Source of the DNA: Lanius collurio
Taxonomy: Eukaryota > Chordata > Aves > Passeriformes > Laniidae
Length of the DNA stretch: 64,000 nt
Assembly (NCBI GenBank): GCA_020086605.1
Contig: JACBWW010000004.1
Span: 17,990,526 to 18,054,525 of the forward strand
Direction of reading: 5' to 3'
Shown: piece after piece, positions 1 through 12,200 of the stretch
Layout of the letters: every line of letters begins with the position of its first letter
Numbering within the stretch: position 1 is the stretch's first letter
The notes under the pieces: model-generated
The model's input: the letters and a program-made list of their open reading frames with translations, nothing else
Told to the model about the DNA's origin: nothing
Databases searched by the model: none
Program-made: the position numbers and the translations under genes

Positions 1-42
1 GGGGACCATCAAATCCAGAAGGTCAAGTAAAATGTTAAAAGA

Positions 43-58
43 CAGAGAGAGAGAGAGA
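43..58. repeat. (AG)n simple repeat
   Basis: Short perfect dinucleotide run in FLVCR2 intron 1. Nothing functional can be said. Confidence 0.85.
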
Positions 59-533
59 TGCTGCAAAAGCAAAAGTATACAACAGTAAAGAATTTTGACA
101 ATGCCCTTGCAAGCTAAATAAGCATCACGACAGGGATGATGCAGAGACTGCATTTTTGGATTCCATAAATACCCTTTTCGTAGGAAAACTTATAAGAGGC
201 AGCACAATTTGTGATTTCGACCCAGAACAGCACAGTGTGACTATGATCAATATTACAGAATGGTTCTGCACTGCACACAAATTCAGCTTCCTTGCGGCAG
301 CAACAAAAAAAAAAAGGAAACAACTTCCAAAGCACTACAGCAATATATAACTCACAAGAGGAAGCTGCCTAACAGGAAAAAGTGTGTTAAATGGAAATTA
401 AGAAGAAAAACCTAAGAAATTAAATGCTTGCAAGTGGCATTAAGACTGTGCAGAGACACTGAATCAGAGGCTCACTGTAAGCCTTGAGAATATTAGCAAA
501 ATATTTTAGAACAGAATAAAGGAACCACAATTA

Positions 534-592
534 AGTAAAAAACAAAAACCCAAAACCACAAACAAATAAACAAACAAAAAACCATAAACCAC
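534..592. repeat. A/C-rich low-complexity tract
   Basis: Imperfect AAAC/AAAT-type low-complexity sequence in the FLVCR2 intron. It could be the decayed tail of a retroposon, but no body can be recognised beside it. Confidence 0.6.
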
Positions 593-3478
593 TCAGCTCG
601 AAAACTGGACATTATTCCTTCAAACAAAGAAAAATGACAGCAGGCTGGCTCAAGCTAAAATAGTAAAACCATAATTAGGCCAAAAGAAGCACCAGAACAG
701 CTCTACAAACTAAGTCAAAATTCTTCAAACACAACAAAATCAGGAAACCTGACAGAAGGGTCAAAAGATGATCAGTGTGGAAGGAGAACATTTAAGAAAA
801 AGGGAGGTATTGGACCATCATTCATGACATTATATTTATTGGAGGTTTCCACATCAACACAACATCTTCATATAGAAAAAATCTGAAGCATTATGAGTGG
901 AAGATATAACTCAATTTATTTCAACTGATTTCTCTGAGGCATCAGGACCAGCTGGTATTCATCCAGGAGTTCAAAAGAACAAGTCAACAGAAAATCCACA
1001 CTACTTGCACACAAACATACCAAATGGTCTGTTACCAAATACTCAAATTGGGAATGGAGGAAGAGAAAAGTGATGCTAATTTTTAAGAGGCTCAGCATAA
1101 GCAGGAGTCCCAGGAAACCCCGAGACCAGCAGCCTGCTGGTTTGGTCAAGTGGACAGAGAACGTAGCAATCAAAAGATCTATACTTTGATAAACACCAAT
1201 ACAACAGACTTTTCAGACACTATTACTTCAACATAGTCTTAGCAAGTTCCCAAGCCAAGACTTTGGAGAGTGAGGAGGATACAATCCATATTTCCTCTGG
1301 ATTCACCCAGGGAACCCCTTTGAAGAGATACCTGTTCCAGGCTCTGGGCAACACAGCCTCCTCTTCTATTCCTGTCTGGGTATCAAAGCTCTGTCCTAGG
1401 CCCTCCCTCCTTTTCTAACTACAGGTGGCCCTCAAAATGTTACGTAACCATAACATTCCACAAGAGCAGCTGAACTTTCTGATCCTATAATTCATGTGGT
1501 GCAACCTGCAGAGAGCAGCCAGCTACCCCCTTCTCACCCCGTGTCTCCAATTGCATACTGGCTTCCCGATACTTTGCTATCAGCACAGATCCCAGCTGTC
1601 TTTCCATACAAAAAGCCACAGGAGAATTGAAAACACCCAACTGAGGTGCTGTTTAAGCAGAAACTGCCAGTTCCTACACAATAAACTTTTGTACAAATTA
1701 GTGTCCAGAATATGCTTCTTCCATACCACTGACAGCAAAATTAGAAGAGCCTATTGAAATCCAGATAGTGAGGAAGCCAATGTACATAACTTTTTTGCAG
1801 TGTTTTAAGACAAAATAAGAAAGTACACAAGTTGTGAAAGGAAAAATTGTAATCGAGCCTTGTGATAAGACTGGGCTTAAGTTCTATTTTACTTTTCCAC
1901 TAAAGCAGGAGACATTTTGTTTTTCCAAACTGCACTCATACAACCAAAGCTCATCTGAAAACAAAGCAAATTCCCTTCCGCATCAGACTTCTTCTTCTGT
2001 GGCATAATTTCACAATGCTTAATATGATGCAATGCTATACAGTGAAGACTATTCTATTCCCCTGATCAAGTAATTTGGGGCCTGTCAGCCTTGAATGCAC
2101 CTTCCCCCAGTCTGCTGGGAAGGAAATGCAACACAGCAGAACAACAGCAGTAGACAAGACAGAGAACAAAGCAGAGGGGTTTCAGCTCTGACAGCTACCT
2201 CAGCTGCTACTGGTATCCTCAGTGAGGATATGCTTTGGTCAAGGACCTACTCCAGTCACCTAATACAGACAATCCCAGGGATCCTGCAGGGCAAGTGCTG
2301 AGGGTGCTGTAGAGTAGGCCCTCCCATCAGAAACACTGCAGACATTCATCTAAACTCCCACACAGAACTTGACCCAAAAGCCAACTTCTGTGAGAGAGAA
2401 GGGGGAGCTGCGCTTGGTGTTCGTCTGGGAAGGGAGCACCAGATTAAATGGGTAGAAAAAGTTCATTTCAGGCTCTCACGTCCATTTATAGAAACATAGG
2501 CATTCCTGCAAAAGCCACAGTGCTATTTGGCCAGCACACCCTCCCACACCCAGCCACATCCAGGAGCTTGGAGAGTTGGCCACACAGCACTCCTTGAGAT
2601 CCAAGTGCTCTGATCCACCCTGTTCTTTTTTTTTTTCAGGGAGAGAAAGGGGACAGGGCTGGAGAATGTCAACCATTAACTCTGTCACTACAAGCTACTA
2701 TGTCAACCATTAGCTACTGCCACTAAAATCTCTATTCTGATAGCTAAAACTCTGGGAGATACAGGGCCAAGCTAGAGGGCTGTGAGACAGATCACCATCT
2801 GTCCCTTTTTCTAACAGGAAATCATTTGAAAGCATGGGATTCCCCCAGCAGAGACAGAACAGCCAAAGAAATCTAGAAGTCCACTCAAAGACTGGAAGAC
2901 GGGGATTCCACAGGACATGATACAATCCACAATGCTTCTTAGATTTTCAGGTGCTGCCTTTCCTGAAGGGCAAAAGGTACAGAACAGTTATCAGTGAGAC
3001 ATCAAACAGCAGCACATGCTCAGCACAAACAGCACTGTAGGATCACCAGCTTAAAAGCAATGGCCATTCACATGCTGCAGACTAAAATATATGGCAAAAC
3101 CCATCTCACCCACTACCCTTGGCAGATTCTTTCCCCCAGCTCAAAACAGGAGCAAAGAACACACCAGAAGTGACAGAGAACATTTCCCTGAATTTCATTC
3201 ACACTTTATCACCTGGTTTGTCTATTTCAAAAGCCATCACCTAATCACTTTGAGATTGGCACTCCCAGAAAGCTGCAGATACCACCTAAAACCTCTGCCT
3301 CAGGCTGTTTCTATTATGGAAGCCCTAAATCTCTGAAGTCACATTGCAACTACATCAGAACAGATCCCATCTTAAGATCAGTAAGATGCTACATGAGTTT
3401 TCCCCTGAGACAGAACTTAATATGTGACTGAAATTTTCTTTCCTCCCAAATCACAGCACTTTTTATCAACCCCAGCTC

Positions 3479-3500
3479 AAAAAAAAAAAAAAAAAAAAAA
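3479..3500. repeat. Poly(A) run, 22 bases
   Basis: Uninterrupted A run in FLVCR2 intron 1. No recognisable retrocopy precedes it on the plus strand, so it is listed only as a homopolymer. Confidence 0.9.
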
Positions 3501-4890
3501 GCAACATTACTGCAAAATAATTTAACAGGTTCCCAACCTTACTCTCAAGCCCATCAGCTGCTCGTTTCTTTGTCAAAACAGCAAGAAACAGGAACAAGGT
3601 CTCTCTCAATCAACAAAAAACCCAATACTGGTGGCAAAGCAATACAAATCAAATCCACAAATGTTCCTTGTCTGTGTGCAACACAGTTATACACTTCTCT
3701 GCATGCTGCCCATGTCCCTTGCCCATCAAGTGACAACAGGGAGATAAACTAGTAAGAGTGAGATATGCATAAAACCCAGGAACAGCAGTTCAGCATCCAC
3801 CATGGCAGCTGAAGGAGAGAGCTGGCCATCAGACTCCAGCTTATAAATTTCAAAATGCCATGAAAACTTAACTTGCTACCTAAACATCCCCACCACCATG
3901 TTAGTTCTGTCATGCCAAAGGACCATGTGCTTCCTCATCCCCAAGTGTGTTAAATGAAGGGGCAAGACCTGCTGCCCCAGCAAGCACATACTCCTGCAAA
4001 TGCCAGTACCTCAGGAGAGCATTTCTTCCCACTGCAGTCCTGTCACCAGGCAGAACGATGCCCAGTCTGCCATCAACGCAAAAGTTAGAAGCCTGTTTGC
4101 TGCTACCTGTCAAACACAGCTCCAAACAGGGACACAGCTGATGAATCAATACAACAAATGGGAAGCAGCACGGCCTTACGCAGACAGCTCCCTCCTATCC
4201 ACCTCGTGTGTGGGACTTCACACAGATATTGAGCACCGAGGTGCCCCACAGGGAACACTGCTGATGTAGCAGGCACACTACTACTGATAACTGTATTTCA
4301 TAAGTATATCAGACAAATTCTTGCCAATATTAAAATATATCGGAGAAACATTAGTGAATGCTCCATAACACTTTTGCTTCTTTACCCCAGAACTTCAGCG
4401 TGAAGAAATGTCCCCATATAATTTTTTCCTAGTCCTTCAAGCAATAAGAAGCCAGTAGTATTTTAATAACACTAATATATTAATGCCAAAGCACCTGACA
4501 TGCAAACTTCATTCTATACCTCCCCACACATGCATTTGCATGACAAGGAAAAAGAATGGAAAAAGACCTATGTATCCACCTCTTAAAACATGGAAAAGTA
4601 AAATGTCATAAAAACTAGCAGTGGGTAAACAAAAGAATGTGATCACCTCCACAGGTGTTCACACTCTTCTAGAAACTCTCCAGCTTGATTCAAGAGTGCT
4701 CAATCTAACCTATCTTCACACTTCAGACACCAGAGCCAACACATGGTCATAAACAAGTGAGGTGATTCTGATACCTTAGTAGGGATTGTTTGGGTTTTAA
4801 AGGATATTTAACACCTAGTCTGATTGATTCGATGCTTTACTCTTCAGGGGTAACTTTGAACCTGAAGGTTACCATCAGACAGCAAGCAGC

Positions 4891-5428
4891 TGTGATACGT
4901 GGAAAAGACTCTACAACTCAGAAGTTGTAAAGCAGGTATGTTTATTGCGGCACGGAGGGTAGCCCCAAAAAAACCATGCGCGCCGACTGTGGTATTCAGT
5001 TTGAAATACATCTGGTTACAAATTACATATGCATCAAGTTACACAATACACCTATACATACTCATCATCGGTCTCCGCTTCGTATTATAATTAGCTGAGC
5101 ATTCTATTACGCCTGCGCAGTTGCGCCTGGTGGTCGTGGACTGGGATCTCTGGGATGAAGTAAATGGTCTACCTCAGACTTAAACTATTCATCTTGCTTC
5201 TTGCATACTCTCTGAGGTCTTGGTCCAAGTCCAAGCCCCAAAGCTGATTCAAGCCAATTCCAAGGTCTGACAGCAGGAATTCTGGTCATGGTTTCTTCCT
5301 CTTCTCAATGGTCTGGCATCCTATTCTTATCCCCCCATACATCTTTTCCCTTTGTCTGGCGGGTATAACAAATGTTCAGCAAGCAGTACATTGTTTACAA
5401 GCACCTGCAAAGTTTTGCAATACCCACA
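4891..5428 (-). mobile_element. Solo LTR of an endogenous retrovirus, ERVK-like, minus orientation
   Basis: About 538 bp bounded by TG (4891) and CA (5428), in a base-composition patch unlike the surrounding intron and with CpG-bearing segments (for example near 5112-5132). Read on the minus strand it has LTR order: U3, then an AATAAA polyadenylation signal (plus-strand tttatt at 4941-4946), then a short pyrimidine-rich U5 ending in CA. No gag, pol or env sequence flanks it, so it is a solo LTR left by recombination. It lies in the sense direction of FLVCR2 intron 1, so its poly(A) signal could in principle act on the host transcript. A clean 6-bp target duplication was not found, so the ends may be off by a few bases. 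The ERVK assignment is by general resemblance only. Confidence 0.7.
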
Positions 5429-7678
5429 GCACTTAACTCTTAAAATCTAAGCTTCTTGTATCAGCAGCGGTGTCCTGAGCAAATGTGGCCCCAGAAGACC
5501 GAGATGAGCCAGCAGACAGGGCTCTCCTCAGGACAGCACTGGTGAAGTACAGCCTGGGGCCAAGAGAGCAGGAGCAGAAATAGGGCAGGTATAGCAAATA
5601 AAGAAGCAGCGACACTTCCCTGTTTCTTCATGCAGTTGCTTGCAATTCTTAATGGAGAGGGACAACAGTGCTTGGTATTCAATAGAAATAATTAAACTAA
5701 GTGACGTGGAAAGGAAAGGAAAACCATATAGTTGTAGAGAAATGAGCATAGGTAATAATTTACCATACTGCAATTACAAGACCACTGTATTATACCCTTT
5801 GCTAACACTCCCTAATACAGAATCTTTAACTGCAGCCAGGAAAAATGGATGCCTCTATTTCTTCCCCCTGCCCAACATCACCAGTAAACAAAACAGCTAG
5901 TTTTCATTCACTGTGATTATGCTTGGCTATGGAAATAAATAGGTCTTCCCTGTGGAGTATGCTCTGTCTTTAATCACTGCCATTTCTGACTTCTCCGATT
6001 CTCTAAAAGGAAAGTCTGGGCTTACAAAGCAAAGACTATGTACTGAACTGAGGTCTCATTGTCATGTCAGTTCAACTGCCAGAGCAGTGTGGAACACCAA
6101 AAGAGTAGCCAAAGTTTGCTTTTCACAACCGTTATACTAAGCCACTCCTTTTGGGATGATAATGACTCCACACAGGCATATAGCACAAGCTCACAACCTC
6201 ATTTGTTTGGATTTCTAATGCACACTGTTGAGTAACTCCTCCTGAAGAATTTTTTAAAAGTCTGACAGCAAAATGCTCAGTTACTTATTTGCTCATGTCA
6301 AGCTAGATGCCTTCCACTCTAAAGATTAATTTAAAAACACATAAAAAACCTGCCCACTAGAAGGGATGATGAGCAAAAAAGGAAAGCTTAGATGCACTCA
6401 AATAAAAATAAGCACATTTTCTCTTTCCAAAGACGTAAAGCAGCCCCCTTAATTTCCCAGTGCTGTTCTACAAACTTCAGTTCCTCAAATACCATCTCCA
6501 AGCATTCACCTCTTTTTGCCTCAGCAGTATCTAAATACATACATAAACAGAAAGAAGCAGCCTACATTAGAAGCTGTCTGAATTGAAAACCATTCAAATC
6601 GGAATGGCAGCCGCCCACAGGCTGAACAGTCCAGGGTGGTGCACAGAGTCACATGCAGGGGACTACACTGCATCATTTCAAAGCAAGGGGCACAGGTTCA
6701 GCCTAGCAGCTAATGCCAGGTTCTACTTTCCTCTTCTTTGTGTCCCAGCTGCAGACCCAGGCTCACTTCACTTATGACCCATTGCATCAGTATTGGCTTA
6801 TTCGCTTCATTCAGCTGCTGGGAGCAGGTGTTCCGGTGCAAGGGTCATGAAGCTATTTCCCTGATCATTTCAAAGCTGCGTAAAAATTTATCTCCTCCGA
6901 GCATTAGCCGGCTACAAGAAAAGACAGTCACAACTTGAGCAAGGTGTGGGTCACCGGCCTCCGGCAACCACATTGATACAAGAGTGCTCAGGGAGCTGAC
7001 TTCACACTGGCTGACAGAACTTTTCTTTTTTTCAAAGCAACTGCTTGTGGAAACTCTGCACCTACTTTTAAGAGGTATGAAAGTGCTAAAGTCCTTTGCC
7101 TCCAGGGCCCAATGACAAGTACTGTCTGCAGTAGACAGCTAACCTCCTTTGTCCCATCTAGTTGTTAGCAGGAAGAAGCTATTGCAGTGTCAAGTCCAGA
7201 TGCAACTGCAGATACAAGGTTTGAAGGCCACTCTGCCTGAAGCAGTTTCCCAGCACAGTGCTTTCCCCCGCAGGCCATTCGTGGTTCTACTCAATCACAG
7301 CCCTGGACTGGAGATTCACACACACAGGAAGTGGAGGGCACTGGAAAAGAGTCTGAGCCAAAGACCTCTTAAAGCCAGAATCATACCTAACCTCCATGGC
7401 TGCCCCGAACACTGTAGATCTAGGTCCCACTTGCCTCTGCAACCACCATCAGTCCTCAGGCTAACGCCAGTGGCATCCTTCCAGATACCAGCTGCATTTT
7501 CCCGAGGGAATTTAATGTAAATTCGTGTTATCCCTGCGGCTGCCCTTCAGGCCCTGTGCATCTCTTACCCCTTAGCTCTTGTGCATCTCTTGCTCCCTTA
7601 GTACTTTCAGTCTCCGGCCAGGCAGGTGACACAGCCCACCCCACATGCGTGGCCAGCCAAGGTGTAGCTGCCCGTTAC
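5429..7678 (-). other. FLVCR2: FLVCR2 intron 1, proximal part
   Basis: Runs from the donor GT at 7678-7677 leftwards to the LTR. A pyrimidine-rich plus-strand segment at 7400-7600 adjoins the exon. No gene, RNA or recognisable transposon was seen. The longest open frame (123 codons, from 7149, plus strand) has no recognisable domain. Confidence 0.7.
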
Positions 7679-8191
7679 CTGATTCCCAAAGACCGCAAGG
7701 GAGCAGGCGGTGGAGACCTCGTGGGAGCCAAACCACACCGAGGCGATGCGTGACGGCATGCCCAGGATGAAGACCTGGGACAGGGCACAGATGACCTGCC
7801 CCAGGACAGTGACAGGGAAGAGGTGCGGCTTCAGGCTGCCCAGCTTCACCCAGGCACCCATGGCATTGAGGGCCGAGCCAGCCAGGGCAATGAGGCGCAG
7901 ACCCCTCTTGTCCAGCAGCCAGGCGACAGGGAAGAGCATGGGGATGTAGACGAGCATGTAGCTCATGGAAAGCCAGTCGATGGCGAAAGCGCTCACGTTG
8001 TAGAAGCGCACGAAGACGTTGTTGATGCTGCCGTACTGGATCCACTGGAAGGCGTTGCACAGGGAGTAGCTGCTGAAGAGCAGCAGCACGGCCCAGCGAA
8101 GCCGGGACAGCCGGACCTCGGCGGTGGCATCAGCGACCCCTCCCGCCGCAGTCGACAGACTCGGTGCCCCGACGGGCTCCTGCAACACCAT
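7679..8191 (-). CDS. FLVCR2: FLVCR2 coding exon 1 (partial gene, 171 codons)
   Basis: First coding exon of a major-facilitator transporter of the FLVCR family (plasma-membrane choline/heme transporter). It holds a short N-tail (about residues 1-30), then hydrophobic segments at about 33-52, 68-92, 99-118 and 125-147, i.e. TM1-TM4. Between TM2 and TM3 is an MFS-type loop (D94-K-R-G-L-R99). W50 in the [11 protein letters not shown] stretch aligns with human FLVCR2 Trp102, reported to line the choline site. An N-x-S sequon lies at N65. The ATG has a strong context (G at -3 and +4). The exon ends CAG|GTAACG in phase 0. The FLVCR2 rather than FLVCR1 call rests on [20 protein letters not shown] and the BATF-JDP2 neighbours. 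The N-tail is some 50 residues shorter than in human and lacks its Pro-Ser-Val-His repeats. The frame stays open back to the gap at 8329, with no other ATG. Later exons lie left of the window. Confidence 0.95.
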
Positions 8192-8329
8192 GCCGGCACC
8201 GTGGTCCGCACCGCACCCGACCCGAGCCGACCCCGCTCGGCTCAGCTCCCCGCCAGCACCACCTGCCGACACGCCCCGCCCGGCCGCCCCCGCCGCGCTC
8301 ACTGGCGGCCGGCGCACGGGGAGGCGCCC

Positions 8330-8729
8330 NNNNNNNNNNNNNNNNNNNNNNNNNNNNNNNNNNNNNNNNNNNNNNNNNNNNNNNNNNNNNNNNNNNNNNN
8401 NNNNNNNNNNNNNNNNNNNNNNNNNNNNNNNNNNNNNNNNNNNNNNNNNNNNNNNNNNNNNNNNNNNNNNNNNNNNNNNNNNNNNNNNNNNNNNNNNNNN
8501 NNNNNNNNNNNNNNNNNNNNNNNNNNNNNNNNNNNNNNNNNNNNNNNNNNNNNNNNNNNNNNNNNNNNNNNNNNNNNNNNNNNNNNNNNNNNNNNNNNNN
8601 NNNNNNNNNNNNNNNNNNNNNNNNNNNNNNNNNNNNNNNNNNNNNNNNNNNNNNNNNNNNNNNNNNNNNNNNNNNNNNNNNNNNNNNNNNNNNNNNNNNN
8701 NNNNNNNNNNNNNNNNNNNNNNNNNNNNN
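8330..8729. other. Assembly gap (400 N)
   Basis: Run of N inside the FLVCR2 CpG island. Its G4-prone right flank suggests GC dropout in sequencing. Confidence 1.
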
Positions 8730-8781
8730 CCGCCCCGCCCCGCCCCGGCCCGGGCCTCTCCGCCCCGCCCCGCCGCGGGGC
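8730..8781. repeat. Tandem CCGCC units / GC-box cluster
   Basis: Repeated CCGCC(C) pentamers directly abut the gap. The complementary strand carries several runs of four or more G, each overlapping an Sp1-type GC box. This is consistent with a G-quadruplex-capable core promoter and may have caused the gap. Confidence 0.8.
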
Positions 8782-9280
8782 CGGGAAGGGCTCGGGCCGC
8801 CGGGGGCGGATGGGTGGCCGTTGCGCCGTCGGGGCACTTGCGGGGCAGCAGCCCTGGCCTGGGTCGTGCAAATGCGCTGCCCGCCCCGCAGCAGAGGGGC
8901 CGCGACCCCCTCCCCACGGCCATCGCCCCCGCCACTGCCCGGCCCCGCCGAGCGGTCCCCTCGGTGTTAGGAGCGCCGGGGGCAGGAGAGGCTTCGGCTG
9001 CCAGTGATGAACGGGACGTGGGCTGAGCAGAGTTGTGACCTGGGGGAGGCTGTGAGCGAGTGAGCAGTGTCCGATCCCGCCAGAGATGCCACGGTGGAGT
9101 CCTGGAGGAGGAACCAGTTTGGGTTTCGTTTGGGTTGGCCTCTGTTGGGTTTTTTTCACGACATGGCACACTAGAGAGTGAAAATATCCAGTGAAGTCAA
9201 AATTAAAACATGTCAGCGTCACTGAAGTAAAAGAGCCAAAAGTGGTATTTGTTTCCATTCTCATGGGGAATTCACAGTTA

Positions 9281-9290
9281 ATGAGTCAGC
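9281..9290 (+). promoter_or_regulatory. MARE / NF-E2-Bach1-like site upstream of FLVCR2
   Basis: ATGAGTCAGC matches the RTGASTCAGC core bound by NRF2, NF-E2 and BACH1 with small MAF proteins. It lies about 1.1 kb upstream of the FLVCR2 start codon, just outside the CpG island. Function is inferred from the motif alone. About eight bare TGASTCA cores are expected by chance in 64 kb, though the extended 10-mer is much rarer. Confidence 0.35.
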
Positions 9291-12200
9291 GCTTGTTTTC
9301 CCATTACTTGAGCAACGGCCCACTGGCAGATGCCTGCCTGGAGATCATTTATGATCTACAGTTCATTTAATTAGCCTCATGTTACCTGAATTGCATAAAC
9401 ATTCCTCAGCACTAGGACACAAGTTTGCTGGTGGTGTTCAGCTCTCTTCCCGCATTTAACACACAGGTCAAAATTCATTTGGAAAAATGGGAACAGTGTC
9501 TTTTGGATGTTGTATTCCTGAAACAAAGAAACACGGAGTATGTAAAAGTGACATTTCTCTGACTTGTATTTATTTGGTAGCTACATCATACTGTAGCCTT
9601 TTTACAAAGTTGGTGGAATGCTGTCAGAGGCTAGTGCTGCTGTCCTCTGAATTATCTACCTACTGTCAGGATCCAAGAGAGAAAAACAGCTTTGATGCCT
9701 TTATGTTATTATTTACCATGCAAGAAAACAAACAAAACCCCAAAACAAAAAAACTTTGCATAAATTATTCCAAGGAGACCAAATGTCAGTTTAAATGGTT
9801 CTTGCTGTGTATCCTCACAGAGCTTGCTTCTCGTCACCTGCTTGGGTTTCCTACTCCCAGCAGTGGCCAGAAGCAGAGCTAGAGACAAGCAGAGCCAGTG
9901 CAGTCTTCCCTAGGTAGTCTGCTGAAAGCTCCACAGAGCAGAGTTGCAAACGTTTCTACTCTCTCCCTCCTCAGCCCACAGCTCTACCAATGAACCTCCA
10001 GCCTCACCAGGGATGCTTCTCACAGTGGTACAACATCCTCATAATGTAGCCTTTTTACATAATAAGTAAGAAAGGCAAATTCAGAAGCAAAAGCCAGAAA
10101 AGAGGTTTTCAGTCCCATTTATTATTAAATCAGGCAACCAAAGTTAACTCGAAGCTCTTCACTGGCACAGCAGAAAGAACAGAGGAATTTATTGTAATGA
10201 ATTTGTAATCTCGATGTTACCACAAATGCAATGAGTGATAGTGGTGCAGAGAGGCAGAGCTGAAATGGAACAGGAAAAAGACTATCATGGTTCAACAACT
10301 GCTTAGTCTGAGAACTCAAGCGATATAACAGTGAGATGGTACAGAAAATTAACTTCTAGGTTGATATGATTTGAAAATATCTTTATAAAATTTTCCACAA
10401 AATAATACAGAAATCAAAGTTACACAGAGGTAATCATTATCATTGATTAAAGAGCAGTCAAAAAACAAAATCAAGGAAAGAAATGTAGAGGCAATTTTTA
10501 TGTTGGCAGTCTGGGTTTGTTCAGTGGACAATCATTTATTAAGAATCCCTTTAGCAGTGCAAGGAACAAAATTTGCAGGTGGTTTAGACATTATTGAGTT
10601 ACTCAAGACTAACTTAAATATGTCACCTGCATGTTGTATTGAGGTTGAAATGACTTTAGGACTGTATATTTAGTTATCTGTTACTGAAAGTATTATCACA
10701 GTCCATGGCATCTTTAATTTGTAAATTCAGATAAATTCAGGATAATGGAATTAGGGACCATATGGCAGTCTGCTGTCATAAGGTCTCTGGGCAGCAAAGA
10801 GGAAAATATCAGTGACTGAATATGGTTTTCAGAAAAAGAACAAGCAGAAAAAAGTAGAAAGAAAACTAATTAGGAGTTGAGGAGATACTGTCACAGATCA
10901 GGAAGACACAGAGAACTGTTAAATTTCTTAATACATGACTGAAAAAAGAACACACACATAGACAAATCTTTAGATATACAGGAGACAACTGAGAAACTCA
11001 TGTTGGGTCCTTTGCCTCCTGCCAGCCCTACTCCACAGTGGGGTCAGAAACAGTCTGTCATCTTGAGTTTTGTTTTAGTCCCACCTTCTGCTCTTAAATT
11101 TCTCTCAAAAATCTTCAGGTTTACTCAGCATCAACATAACATCTGTATCAAGTCAGAGCCTGCCAAGCAAGGAGCCATTTGCTCCAATGTCATAGTCCTA
11201 TCAGAAAAGTCAAATGCTAAGTCAAGAATGACTAAAACAAAGACTCTGCTGAAAATAAAAGCTGAAATCAGATGCATGAAAGCAGTGCCCAGCCTCTGGC
11301 GACTACAGCCTGTCAAGTGACCATGAGCCAGGCAGGGAAGCAACACTGGCTCCTCAAAGCCAAGTCAGACAAGTGTTTTCATATCTATAGGCCCACAGTT
11401 CTTGAACTCCTGTCCTTGCAGTTCACTGACTCTATGAACTGTTCAATCACCCTTTTATATAATTTGCCAATTTCTAATTATAAAATGCTAAAATAAAATC
11501 CCCGTGCTTTGCATTTCCTCCTCTCTCTATTACTGCATCTGTTTCTACTCACATGCCTCTTTCCCTTCTTGAAGCAACAGAGCAGCTGCTTTTGGATTTC
11601 CCTCATCACAGCATATTTATATAAAAATTTCTTAGCCATGGAAAATTATTTATATTTCAGGACAACCCCTTGAAGTGGATTTTAACGCTAGAGGGAAATC
11701 TCCTTTACATGGAGATTAACATAAGTGCTAAAAAGCTTATAGGATCCTGGAGCCAAAAGTGTCTGTGAAGATTGGAATGCACTAAATCAGAGGAAGAAGC
11801 GGGATGCAAATTAAGTGTAACAATACAGGCCATCAGATAGAGCCTAACCTCTGTAATCCTCTTTCCTACTGGTCTCAAGAAATCCAACATTGGCAATCTT
11901 GAAATACATGCTACCTGTGTGATCAATGAGTTCCATACAGACCCAGTTCTCTAAGGCCTTGCAACAAGCTTCCTATTCTCAAAGTCCACCCAATAAATAT
12001 AAATGCTAGGGATGGTGACAGCAATGATAATTCTCATGGAAACAGGGCTCAATGACAAGCAAGGTGATATGAATGGATGATGAAAATTGGCTTGGAAGGT
12101 GTGCAAAGGGTATAGTAGAAGATTATTCTGGAAAGTATAATTCCTTGGTGTCTTTTCCCTCCCACACTGGTTCAGAGATCCAAGAAGTAAGTGAACAAGA

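Larger units (their letters stand above)
1..4890 (-). other. FLVCR2: FLVCR2 intron 1, distal part
   Basis: No exon was recognised. I looked for the next FLVCR2 exon (the TM5 region following the phase-0 donor at 7678) on the minus strand and found nothing resembling it, so it presumably lies left of the window. The stretch is A+T-rich and purine-rich on the plus strand, with an (AG)n tract, an A/C-rich low-complexity patch and a 22-base A run, listed separately. The open frames here are short (under 90 codons) and look like chance. Confidence 0.7.
8192..9000 (-). promoter_or_regulatory. FLVCR2: FLVCR2 CpG-island promoter and 5' UTR (interrupted by gap)
   Basis: Extremely G+C- and CpG-rich sequence flanks the start codon and continues past the gap to about 9000, where composition drops abruptly. 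Clustered GC boxes (GGGCGGGG on the minus strand) lie at 8730-8780. I see no TATA box in the part that can be read. The transcription start probably lies in or beside the unsequenced 400 bases. Confidence 0.8.

Noticed and set aside
7607..9169. Long frames of 235-520 codons spanning the gap at 8330-8729
   Set aside because: Continuity depends on N bases. Only the FLVCR2 part (8191-7679) is supported; the rest is UTR and CpG-island sequence.
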